DNA from: JBFMFR01 sp040752025
GTDB lineage: Bacteria > Chloroflexota > Anaerolineae > Anaerolineales > UBA4823
DNA: 41,535 nt
Direction: 5' to 3'
NCBI GenBank assembly: GCA_040752025.1
Contig: JBFMFR010000059.1
Span: 1 to 41,535 of the forward strand
Shown: piece after piece, positions 14,904 to 21,995 of the stretch
Layout: each line of letters starts with the position of its first letter
Numbering within the stretch: the stretch's first letter is position 1
Made by a program: the position numbers and the translations under genes
Notes under the pieces: generated by a model
What the model was told of the DNA's origin: nothing
What the model saw: only the letters and a program-made list of their open reading frames with translations
Databases searched by the model: none

Positions 14904-16534
14904 TGGAGGCCGGACCGGCGCCTGTGGTCATCGCCGGCGCCGGACCGACCGGCATGACTGCCGCGCTGGACCTGGCGCATTACGGCATCCCCTGCATCCT
15001 GCTGGAGGAAGACCACAAGCTCAGCGACGGCTCGCGCGCCATCGCTTTCCATCACACCGCCCTGGCGGTTTGGGAGAAACTGGGCGCCGCACAACCCATG
15101 CTGGAGAAAGGCATCGCCTGGTCGGCGCGGCACACCTACTACCGCCAGGTGAAGCTCTACACCCAGGCCTTCGCCCAGCCCGGTCAGGGCCTGCTGCCGC
15201 GCTTCTTTAACTTGCAGCAGTACTACGTGGAACGCTACCTGCTGGACTGCGTCCAGGCTTCCCCAGCCATCGACCTGCGCCTGGACCACCGCCTGGTGGG
15301 CATCCGCCAGGGAGAGCAAACTGTGAGCCTGGAGGTCGAAACGCCCGCCGGGCGCATCCAGATCGAGGCGCAGTACGTGCTGGCCTGCGACGGGGCGCAC
15401 AGCAGCCTGCGTAAACTGCTGAACCTGGAATTCCCCGGCGCGACCCACGATGATTACTTCCTGATCGCCGACATCCGCGCCGCGCTGGACTTCCCCCACG
15501 AGCCGCGTTTTTTCTTCGACCACCCCACAAACCCGGGCCAGACCATCCTGATCCACCCCCAGCCGGACGGAGTCTGGCGCATCGACTGGCAAGTAGGGGC
15601 GCAGTCCGAGGTCGAAGCCGAGCGCAGCCCGGAGAAAATGGACCGGCGCATCCGGGCTTTGATCGGCGAGACGCCCTACGAGATCGTCTGGCTGAGCGCC
15701 TATCGCTTCCACCAGCGCCTGCTGCGCCAGTTGCGCCACGGGCGCGTTTTCTTCCTGGGGGACGCCGCCCACCTGGTGGCGCCCTTCGGGGCGCGCGGCC
15801 TGAACAGCGCCGTGCAGGATGTGGAAAACCTGGCCTGGAAGCTGGCCCTGGTCCTCAGGAATCTGGCTCCAGCGGCGCTGCTGGATACCTACCAGACCGA
15901 GCGCTGGGCGGCCCAGCAGCTCAACCAGCAGGTCACTCACAAGACCATGCTCTTCATGTGCCCGCCCAACCCCAGGCGCCGCCTCGAGCGCAACCTGATC
16001 CTCCGGTTGAGCGCCTTCTTCCCGCCTGCCCGGCGCTGGGTGAACAGCGGCAAGATGAGCGAGCCCTACGTCTACGCCCATTCGCCGCTGAGCGTTCCGG
16101 ACCAACCTGGCGAGAAATGGCCGGGGTCGCCGGCGCCGGGAGCCATGATCGCCGACGCCGCCTGCCGCTTGCTGCAAGGCGACCTCGAGCAGCCCACCCA
16201 TTTGCGCAAGCTGTTCGGCTCCGGGTTCGTGGCCCTGCACTTCGCCCGCCAGGCGAGCGAAGCCCAGGCCTTTGCGGCCGGCTGCGCGCAGGCGGATCTG
16301 CCCGCGCCTGTGACCGTCTATTCCGTACTTGGCACCCGGTCCGCCAACACAGTGGGCAGCCTGAACGTGCTCCTGGATGAAGATAACACCCTCCAGCGCG
16401 CCTTTCAGGCCCAACCCGGCAGCCTGTACCTGGTCCGCCCGGACGGGCACCTGGCGGCGCGCCGGCGCGCCGCCGACTCCGGGCAACTGGCCGGGGATAT
16501 GCGCATCGCCTGTGGTTTTGCGCTGCGCTCGTGA
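14900..16534 (+). CDS. FAD-dependent monooxygenase (aromatic hydroxylase type)
   Basis: A 544-residue class A flavin monooxygenase. It has the Rossmann GAGPTG (13-18) for FAD, the NADPH/FAD DG motif in LACDGAHSSLRKLL, and the GD motif in VFFLGDAAHLVAPFGARGLNSAVQD, with a thioredoxin-like C-terminal domain as in MhpA/PhyA/TfdB-type phenol hydroxylases. It should hydroxylate an aromatic or polyketide-like ring using NAD(P)H and O2. An oxygen-using enzyme is noteworthy if the host is anaerobic. The start overlaps the aldolase stop by 4 bases. An 8-bp inverted repeat (16520-16527 with 16543-16550) spans its stop codon and may help end both converging transcripts. Confidence 0.92.
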   Translation: MMEAGPAPVVIAGAGPTGMTAALDLAHYGIPCILLEEDHKLSDGSRAIAFHHTALAVWEKLGAAQPMLEKGIAWSARHTYYRQVKLYTQAFAQPGQGLLPRFFNLQQYYVERYLLDCVQASPAIDLRLDHRLVGIRQGEQTVSLEVETPAGRIQIEAQYVLACDGAHSSLRKLLNLEFPGATHDDYFLIADIRAALDFPHEPRFFFDHPTNPGQTILIHPQPDGVWRIDWQVGAQSEVEAERSPEKMDRRIRALIGETPYEIVWLSAYRFHQRLLRQLRHGRVFFLGDAAHLVAPFGARGLNSAVQDVENLAWKLALVLRNLAPAALLDTYQTERWAAQQLNQQVTHKTMLFMCPPNPRRRLERNLILRLSAFFPPARRWVNSGKMSEPYVYAHSPLSVPDQPGEKWPGSPAPGAMIADAACRLLQGDLEQPTHLRKLFGSGFVALHFARQASEAQAFAAGCAQADLPAPVTVYSVLGTRSANTVGSLNVLLDEDNTLQRAFQAQPGSLYLVRPDGHLAARRRAADSGQLAGDMRIACGFALRS

Positions 16535-16556
16535 GGCGCGAACGCAGCGCATCCAG

Positions 16557-18197
16557 CTATTTCGGTGACATGCGCGTCAGGCCGGCGTTGCGCGTGCCGA
16601 ACCAGACCGTGCCGTCCGGGGCAATGGTGATCACATCCACCCACAAATCCACCAGGCCCTCCGCCGTGGTGAACTTCACCCAGTTCTGCCCATCGAAGCG
16701 CACTGCGCCTCGGCCGGGGGCAGCGAACCATAAAGCGCCGTCTGGCGCCACCTGGATGTCATCGACGCTCCAGACATTCACGCCCTGTTCTTCCCTGAAC
16801 AGGCCCCAGGTGCTGCCATCGAAACGGTTGACGCCGTTGCCAGAGGTGGCAGCCCACATGGCGCCGTCTGGGGCGATCACCACCGATTTCACCATTTTGT
16901 AGGCCAATCCATCCTGCTCCGTGTACGTTTTCCAGGAGGAACCGTCGAAACGCGCCAGGCCGCCCCAGGTAGCCACCCACACCGTGCCGTCCGGGGCGAC
17001 GGTGATATCCTCCAGGTGCTCATCCGGGATGCCCGCGGATAGGTTGTAAGTGCTCCACTTCGAGCCGTCGAAATGCGAGACTCCCGATTGGTGGGCGACC
17101 CACATCGTGCCATCCGGGGCAAAAGCGATTGCATTCGCCGACATATTCAGCAGCCCATCCTCGGTGGTATATTTTTTCGCCGTGCTGCCATCGTAGCGCG
17201 ACAGCCCGTAACCGCCGAACCAAACGGCGCCGTCTGGAGCCACAGTGATCGTACTGGCATAATTCACCTGCGGGCCTTCCTCGGGCGTATAAGCTTTCCA
17301 GGTGCTGCCATCGAAGCTCGCCACACCTTTATTGCCAGTCGCAATCCACAGCAAACCATCCGGCGCCACGACCAGGGCTTTGATCATGTTCTCGGGCAGG
17401 CCGTTATCCGTAGTGAAACTGGTCCAGTTCCATTGGGCAGGATCGTAGGGCGGCGCGCCGCCTGCGCCGGGTCCGGCAGCCGTTGGCGCAGCCCCGCCAG
17501 ACGGTGTGGGCAGTGTTTCGCCCGGCTGCGTGGGCAGCGCCGGGGCGGCGGTCGCCTCCAGCGCCACTTCGCTTTCGATCAGGCCTACCAGTTCCACCGC
17601 GTCGATTTGATTCCACTCATCGAACTGCGTCTGGTCGATCCACACGCGCAGGGTATCCATGCTGTAATCAGCCTCTGCAATGTCAATGGTCAGCACGTAA
17701 GGGCAATAGGTCTTGACCGGAGCGCCCTGGTAGACGGTAAAAGTGCCGCCCGGGTTGCGAAAAACCCACACCTCGCTCACAGCCGAAGGATTCAAATTTA
17801 GATGGATGTTGATCTGCGTGGGGATCACTTCCTGGGCATAGCGCAGTTCGATCCATTCTTCACGCGCTTTGTAATAAGGCTTCCATGCCCAGGGCGACTC
17901 GCCGCAGGTGTCCACGTTCGGTTTGCCAATGGCCTGCATGGCCGAATATTGAGAGTCATCGAACTCGCTGGTCGCCTCGGCCGCGATGGCCCACTGGCGA
18001 ATTTCGACCATGCGCTTCTCCGGTGGAGGCGGCGGTAATGTGGCGGGTGGGCTGGTGGGTTGTATGGCTGATGCCTGCGTGGCAGTAGGCGGCTGGCTGA
18101 CCGCCTGGGTGGGCTTCGCACTTTCGCCGCCAGTCAACTGGCAGGCCAGCGTAGCCAGAAAGATGAATAGAACACATAAGATGGCTGTACGCTTCAT
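16557..18197 (-). CDS. Lipoprotein with seven-blade Reg_prop-type beta-propeller
   Basis: A 546-residue exported protein. Residues 1-18 form a signal peptide followed by Cys19 (LATLAC), an acceptable lipobox, then a Thr/Pro-rich spacer. Residues about 70-220 form a beta-rich carbohydrate-binding-like domain (discoidin style, WIELRYAQEVIP). After a second Pro/Gly linker come seven repeats of the form [VIF]-APDG-xx-W-[IVF]... FDGSxW, from about residue 278 to the end, enough to close a seven-blade propeller like those of hybrid two-component sensors. Here no histidine kinase follows, so it is a free-standing surface binding protein. The start at 18197 has AGGAGGA about 8 bases upstream. Confidence 0.87.
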   Translation of the reverse strand: MKRTAILCVLFIFLATLACQLTGGESAKPTQAVSQPPTATQASAIQPTSPPATLPPPPPEKRMVEIRQWAIAAEATSEFDDSQYSAMQAIGKPNVDTCGESPWAWKPYYKAREEWIELRYAQEVIPTQINIHLNLNPSAVSEVWVFRNPGGTFTVYQGAPVKTYCPYVLTIDIAEADYSMDTLRVWIDQTQFDEWNQIDAVELVGLIESEVALEATAAPALPTQPGETLPTPSGGAAPTAAGPGAGGAPPYDPAQWNWTSFTTDNGLPENMIKALVVAPDGLLWIATGNKGVASFDGSTWKAYTPEEGPQVNYASTITVAPDGAVWFGGYGLSRYDGSTAKKYTTEDGLLNMSANAIAFAPDGTMWVAHQSGVSHFDGSKWSTYNLSAGIPDEHLEDITVAPDGTVWVATWGGLARFDGSSWKTYTEQDGLAYKMVKSVVIAPDGAMWAATSGNGVNRFDGSTWGLFREEQGVNVWSVDDIQVAPDGALWFAAPGRGAVRFDGQNWVKFTTAEGLVDLWVDVITIAPDGTVWFGTRNAGLTRMSPK

Positions 18198-18315
18198 AGT
18201 TTCTTCCTCCTGCTCATATAAAAGCATCATAGGATCACGCCTCTGATCAAAGATGGATTCTAATCTCGCCTCAACCGGATTGTATCATATTTCACATATC
18301 CTGCTTGATCCGCAT

Positions 18316-18351
18316 AAAACAAAAGCCTGGCGTTGACAGGCAACGCCAGGC
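18316..18351 (-). terminator. Terminator of the RRM gene
   Basis: On the minus strand an 11-bp perfect stem (arms at 18341-18351 and 18325-18335, GCCTGGCGTTG / CAACGCCAGGC) with a 5-base loop is followed by TTTTGTTTT. This is a classic intrinsic terminator for the RNA-binding protein gene ending at 18424. Confidence 0.88.
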
Positions 18352-18362
18352 AAAACCAAGAT

Positions 18363-18389
18363 ATCCGGTTGTTGCCTGAACAACCGGAT
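18363..18389 (-). other. Second perfect 3' hairpin of the RRM transcript
   Basis: Perfect 11-bp arms, ATCCGGTTGTT and AACAACCGGAT, enclose a 5-base loop, 34 bases after the RRM stop codon and 11 bases before the terminator stem. In the transcript its loop is CAGGC and the loop of the terminator is CCUGU, so CAGG and CCUG could pair loop-to-loop. It may protect the 3' end, serve as tandem terminator, or bind the encoded protein (inference). Confidence 0.6.
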
Positions 18390-18423
18390 CATCTGCTATT
18401 CGCTTTGTGTGGGTCTAGATGAT

Positions 18424-18789
18424 CTAATAGCGATTCGTACCACCACCACCGCTGCTGCGGTTGCGTCCCCCGGGCCGGTTACCCTGCCCGCGGCCAAAGC
18501 CATCCCCGCGCCGGCCACCAGACTCGCCCCGCCCACCCTCTTCGCGCGGGCGAGCAACATTGACTCTGATCTCCCGATTCCCCATGCTGGAACCGTTGAA
18601 CATTGCAATCGCCTTCTCAGCGTCGCTCTGAGAGCCCATCTGCACAAAGGCAAAGCCCTTGGACTTGCCGGTAAAGCGATCCTTGATCACTTCCACAGAA
18701 GCCACCGTGCCTGCCTGCGAGAACATGGCTTGCAGATCTTCCTCTGTTGTGGTGAAGGGGAGATTTCCAACGTACAGTTTCGTGTCCAT
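18424..18789 (-). CDS. RRM-type RNA-binding protein, glycine/arginine-rich tail
   Basis: A 121-residue protein. Residues 1-80 are a single RNA-recognition motif with RNP2 LYVGNL and RNP1 KGFAFVQM. Residues 85-121 are a Gly/Arg-rich tail as in cyanobacterial and Chloroflexota cold-inducible Rbp proteins. It should bind RNA as a chaperone, perhaps in cold adaptation. A promoter-like extended -10 about 100 bases upstream predicts a long leader, which fits post-transcriptional control. AAGGA lies about 9 bases before the ATG. Two perfect hairpins follow the gene. Confidence 0.95.
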   Translation of the reverse strand: MDTKLYVGNLPFTTTEEDLQAMFSQAGTVASVEVIKDRFTGKSKGFAFVQMGSQSDAEKAIAMFNGSSMGNREIRVNVARPREEGGRGESGGRRGDGFGRGQGNRPGGRNRSSGGGGTNRY

Positions 18790-18898
18790 CGATTAGTATC
18801 CTTGCGATTCAGGGCCTGGTAGCCCGGGTGATTTGCCGCCATCTTGTACAAACGACAGGCTAGCGGTTGCTCCGAACGCTCCGCGCTCGAGACACTGA

Positions 18899-18907
18899 AT
18901 TATATCA
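18899..18907 (-). promoter_or_regulatory. Extended -10 promoter for the RRM gene
   Basis: The minus strand reads TGATATAAT, a perfect TGN-TATAAT extended -10 (18907-18899), without a good -35 box, as such promoters allow. Transcription would start near 18892, giving a leader of about 100 bases before the ATG at 18789. Confidence 0.5.
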
Positions 18908-18960
18908 GGATTCCCGATACGAAAAGGTGTTAGAATCCGCTCTCTGGAGGTCAATGACTC

Positions 18961-20178
18961 TTGCACTCGATGCGTGAACTCTATCGTATTGGCTATGGCC
19001 CTTCCAGCAGCCACACTATGGGGCCGCGTAAAGCTGCTGAATTGTTCCGCCAGCGCCACCCACAGGCCGCCAGCTTCCAGGTTACCTTGTATGGCAGCCT
19101 GGCTGCAACTGGGAGAGGGCACATGACAGATGCTGCCATCACCGCCGCCTTTGCGCCGTTGTCCGTGGAAATCCTGTGGCTCCCCAACGTACAGTTGCCC
19201 ATGCACCCCAACGGCATGCACCTGGAAGCGCTGGATGGAGACCATCAAGTGATGAGCTCCTGGCGCGTGTACAGCACCGGCGGCGGCGCCATCCAGATCG
19301 AGGGTGAGCCGCAGGCGCAAACCGAACTCTATGAGCTAGGCTCGATGCGCGAAATCCTCAAGCACTGCACGCGTTCGGGCATCACTTTCTGGGAGTATGT
19401 GCAGGCGCGCGAAGGAACTGAAATCTGGGACTTCCTGGCCGAAGTCTACCAGGTGATGCAAGCTGCCATCCAGCGCGGGCTGCACGCCGAAGGGGTGCTG
19501 CCCGGCGGGCTGGGCCTGCCGCGCCGCGCCTGGAACTTCTACCGCAAGATCCAGTTGAGCGGCGGGCAGTTCAGAAGCCAGGGCTTCTTACCCGCCTATG
19601 CCCTGGCGGTATCCGAAGAAAACGCCACCGGCGGCAAGATCGTGACCGCGCCCACCTGCGGTTCGTGCGGCGTACTGCCCGCCGTTTTGCAGCACGTCAG
19701 CGATATCATCCCTACCTCCCAGGAGCACACCCTGCGCGCCCTGGCTACCGCCGGGCTGGTGGGCAATCTCATCAAGCACAACGCTTCGATCTCGGGCGCA
19801 GAGGTGGGCTGCCAGGGGGAGGTTGGATCAGCCTGCGCCATGGCTGCTGCCGCCGCGGCGCAGCTCATGGGCGGCTCCGTCCGGCAGATCGAATATGCGG
19901 CCGAAATGGGGCTGGAACACCACCTGGGACTGACCTGCGATCCGGTCAACGAACTGGTGCAAATCCCTTGCATCGAGCGCAACATCTTCGCCGCAACGCG
20001 CGCCCTGGACTGCGCCACTTTCGCCAGCTATTCGGATGGCAGTCACCGCATCTCTTTCGACGAAGTCGTGCGCGTGATGAAAGAAACCGGACACGACCTG
20101 CCCACCATCTATCGAGAGACCTCCGAGGGAGGCCTGGCCATTGTCTATCGCTATCCCCATCAAAAGACGCCCGACTAA
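18961..20178 (+). CDS. sdaA: L-serine dehydratase, iron-sulfur type, single chain
   Basis: A 405-residue fused beta-alpha serine ammonia-lyase that converts L-serine to pyruvate and ammonia in the cytoplasm. The N-terminal beta domain has YGPSSSHTMGP. The alpha domain has TAPTCGSCGVLPAVL. Three cysteines expected to hold the [4Fe-4S] cluster are C284 (EVGCQGEVG), C326 (LTCDPVNE) and C337 (IPCIERN). The cluster is oxygen-labile, in line with an anaerobic host. The start is uncertain. TTG 18961 is chosen because GGAGG (18946-18950) lies 10 bases upstream and it gives the usual short leader; ATG 18970 would be 19 bases from it. Confidence 0.93.
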   Translation: MHSMRELYRIGYGPSSSHTMGPRKAAELFRQRHPQAASFQVTLYGSLAATGRGHMTDAAITAAFAPLSVEILWLPNVQLPMHPNGMHLEALDGDHQVMSSWRVYSTGGGAIQIEGEPQAQTELYELGSMREILKHCTRSGITFWEYVQAREGTEIWDFLAEVYQVMQAAIQRGLHAEGVLPGGLGLPRRAWNFYRKIQLSGGQFRSQGFLPAYALAVSEENATGGKIVTAPTCGSCGVLPAVLQHVSDIIPTSQEHTLRALATAGLVGNLIKHNASISGAEVGCQGEVGSACAMAAAAAAQLMGGSVRQIEYAAEMGLEHHLGLTCDPVNELVQIPCIERNIFAATRALDCATFASYSDGSHRISFDEVVRVMKETGHDLPTIYRETSEGGLAIVYRYPHQKTPD

Positions 20179-20198
20179 TCGGACGCCGATTGATCGCA

Positions 20199-20227
20199 AA
20201 TCGCCCCGGTCAGAAACCGGGGCGATT
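20199..20227. terminator. Bidirectional terminator between sdaA and the DUF2812 gene
   Basis: Perfect 12-bp arms, AATCGCCCCGGT and ACCGGGGCGATT, enclose a CAGAA loop. It sits between two converging genes, 20 bases after the sdaA stop and 4 bases before the end of the DUF2812 gene. T-tracts are short on both sides (ATTATG on plus, ATTTGC on minus), but the stem is strong enough to serve both directions. Confidence 0.75.
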
Positions 20228-20231
20228 ATGC

Positions 20232-20759
20232 TCATAGCTGTTTCTTGAGCTGGCTGATGCGCATCAGGATTCTCAGCATGGCGTAAGCGTAAAAGACCAT
20301 GAAGGCCGCGAACACGACCCCGATAGCCCGCATCAGTTCATGCTCGCTATTCGTGATGTTACTCATGAAGATGAAATAGATCGGCAAGAAAATGACCAGG
20401 TAGGTCATCAACCGCTGGTATTTCTGGATCTTCGATGAATTGTCCGTGTAGATTTCGGGCTGCTCGCCCTCGCTGGCCTCGATGCGGAAGTACTGCCAAC
20501 TGCCCAACACCCCGATGTGCTGCCAGCCCGCGTCAGCAAAGAGCTGCAAATACGCCTGGTAATCCTTATTTGCAGAAGTGACGAAATCCAGGCGATAAAC
20601 ATAACGGCGTGGCTCGCCTTTTTCGAATTCGTAGACACCCGGGAGCGCCAGGCTCTTCAGGTGCCAGCCACCTTGCGACATCTGCTGGAGCCATTCTTCT
20701 TCCTTGTGGTCGTTCCATGCCCAAAACCATTTGAATTTTTTGCAAGTTGTCCTATCCAT
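20232..20759 (-). CDS. DUF2812 membrane protein
   Basis: A 175-residue protein with the DUF2812 opening KKFKWFWAWNDHKEEEWLQQMSQGGWHL, a soluble domain of about 110 residues, then two membrane helices at about 118-136 and 143-165. DUF2812 proteins have no established function and are usually encoded right behind a PadR-type regulator, as here (11 bases after the PadR stop). They may be membrane sensors or anti-regulators for the PadR protein (inference). Confidence 0.85.
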   Translation of the reverse strand: MDRTTCKKFKWFWAWNDHKEEEWLQQMSQGGWHLKSLALPGVYEFEKGEPRRYVYRLDFVTSANKDYQAYLQLFADAGWQHIGVLGSWQYFRIEASEGEQPEIYTDNSSKIQKYQRLMTYLVIFLPIYFIFMSNITNSEHELMRAIGVVFAAFMVFYAYAMLRILMRISQLKKQL

Positions 20760-20770
20760 TGCGATATCCT

Positions 20771-21097
20771 TTACAACAGGGGAGCAATCTGCTGCCCAAT
20801 TTTGTTCATCACATCCAACCGTTCGATCTGGCGGCGCAGCACCTGGCGGCCTTTCTCGGTAAGCTGGTAAGATTTGCGCCGCTCCTCCTGCTTGACCATC
20901 ACGATCAACTTTTCCTGCTCGAGCGTCGAGAAAGCACCATAGAGCGTACCTGGGCCGACCTTGACCGTCCCCTCGCTGAGGGTGTCCACATTTTGCATCA
21001 CGCCGTAGCCGTGCATCGGTTCAACCAGGGACAGCAAAATGTAGTAAGTTGCCTCGGTCAGCGGCAGGTACTTTTGATATGAGTCAATTTTCGCCAT
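20771..21097 (-). CDS. PadR-family transcriptional regulator
   Basis: A 108-residue winged-helix protein typical of the short PadR type: LPLTEATYYILLSLVEPMHGYGVMQNVD, VGPGTLYGAFSTLEQEKLI, and a C-terminal dimerisation helix. It likely represses its own operon with the DUF2812 gene; several CGATA-type repeats and one perfect palindrome lie in the promoter upstream. AAAGGAGAG precedes the ATG at 21097. Confidence 0.93.
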   Translation of the reverse strand: MAKIDSYQKYLPLTEATYYILLSLVEPMHGYGVMQNVDTLSEGTVKVGPGTLYGAFSTLEQEKLIVMVKQEERRKSYQLTEKGRQVLRRQIERLDVMNKIGQQIAPLL

Positions 21098-21140
21098 CTG
21101 CTCTCCTTTTTATATCAGCCTGCGCTATACCGTACGCCGC

Positions 21141-21200
21141 TGTATCGCTATTCGTTGTATCGATTGGCGATATATTACCATACGATATATCGGTTGTCAA
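21141..21200 (-). promoter_or_regulatory. padR operon promoter with repeated CGATAYA sites
   Basis: The minus strand has a perfect -35 TTGACA (21200-21195), a 17-base spacer and TAATAT (21177-21172). The spacer contains the palindrome CGATATATCG (21183-21192). Further related elements are CGATATAT (21168-21175) and two copies of TGTATCG on the plus strand (21141-21147 and 21156-21162, 15 bp apart). The layout fits autorepression by the PadR protein. Confidence 0.6.
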
Positions 21201-21209
21201 GGTAGAATC

Positions 21210-21254
21210 GACAACTTCCCTGTGCTTCTCATCAAGCCACACAGGGAAGTTGTC
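21210..21254. repeat. Long inverted repeat (15-bp arms)
   Basis: Perfect 15-bp arms, GACAACTTCCCTGTG and CACAGGGAAGTTGTC, are separated by 15 bases. It lies between the methyltransferase gene end (21277) and the padR promoter, both on the minus strand. Without a T-tract it is not a standard intrinsic terminator but could still insulate the two units. The loop length and perfect arms also fit a REP-like dispersed element. Confidence 0.6.
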
Positions 21255-21276
21255 CGCCGCACTTCTCTCGGATTGG

Positions 21277-21987
21277 TCAGCGTTTGCCCAGGGCTAACAG
21301 GCTGGTCGCGCCGTGAAAGCCGTGCACCTGCACGCGCTGGCGCAGTTCCTGGCCGCGCTGTTGCAGTTCATCCTGCCCAGGTAATCCTTCGGCCCGCTGC
21401 AAATACTGGTCGATCACCCCGTTCAGGTGCTGCGCCAGCTCGGGAGCCCGCGGGTCTTCATCCAGGTAAGCGATGTCGTAAAAATCACAGTGCGCCAGGC
21501 CCAGGTCCTGCACGATCCCAACGATCGCCTGGCGCGGGTAGGTTTCCCGGTGCGTCACGCCGCGCGCCGTATCCACTGCCCCCCACCAGTCGTGCATCAG
21601 CACGTGAGTCAGTTGCGCCTCGCTCTGGTCATCGCGGTACATCTCGCTGACTACGAACCAGCCGCCGGGGCGCAAGACGCGCAGCATTTCTGCCAGCACT
21701 TCCTCCGGTTTTTCCAGGTGGTGCAGCGAGTTGGCAATACACACCATGTCAAAGTGCCCATCTGGGAAGTCCAGGCGAGCGGCGTCCATGTTCACGAAGC
21801 GCACCGGTTTTTCAGCAAAAGTTTCGGCGAAGACCGCCGCGAAGCGCTCGCTGGCGTCGATCCCGATAATCTCAGTGTAACTTTGCAGCGTTTCCATCAA
21901 GGCCTGGATGAAGCCGCCGGCGCCCGTGGCCACATCCAGGATGCGTCTGGCAGAAATCGGAGCGAAAACTTGTTCGAAAGTATGCAT
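21277..21987 (-). CDS. SAM-dependent class I methyltransferase
   Basis: A 236-residue Rossmann-fold methyltransferase of the Methyltransf_11/25 type. Motif I is ILDVATGAGGFIQAL (about 16-30), the acidic motif II loop is IIGIDAS, and the post-motif FDMVCIANSLHHLEKPEEVLAEMLRVLRPGGWFVV is complete. The substrate is unknown. It ends a minus-strand operon with the DUF6144-like and OYE-like genes, 8 bases after the former, so it may modify the same metabolite. The start at 21987 follows AGGTGG; the longer frame to 22035 overlaps the upstream gene. Confidence 0.9.
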   Translation of the reverse strand: MHTFEQVFAPISARRILDVATGAGGFIQALMETLQSYTEIIGIDASERFAAVFAETFAEKPVRFVNMDAARLDFPDGHFDMVCIANSLHHLEKPEEVLAEMLRVLRPGGWFVVSEMYRDDQSEAQLTHVLMHDWWGAVDTARGVTHRETYPRQAIVGIVQDLGLAHCDFYDIAYLDEDPRAPELAQHLNGVIDQYLQRAEGLPGQDELQQRGQELRQRVQVHGFHGATSLLALGKR

Positions 21988-21995
21988 GGTGCCAC

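Noticed and set aside
11551..16552. Long minus-strand open frames (11551-12717, 12732-14084, 14780-16552) opposite the plus-strand genes.
   Set aside because: They mirror strongly recognisable plus-strand proteins codon for codon, have Gln/Gly/Ala/Arg-rich compositions typical of antisense frames in GC-rich DNA, and show no domains.
18954..18977. Seven-codon frame MTLALDA starting at the first ATG after the sdaA ribosome-binding site.
   Set aside because: Only 3 bases separate GGAGG from this ATG, too close for efficient initiation; TTG 18961 in the sdaA frame fits better.
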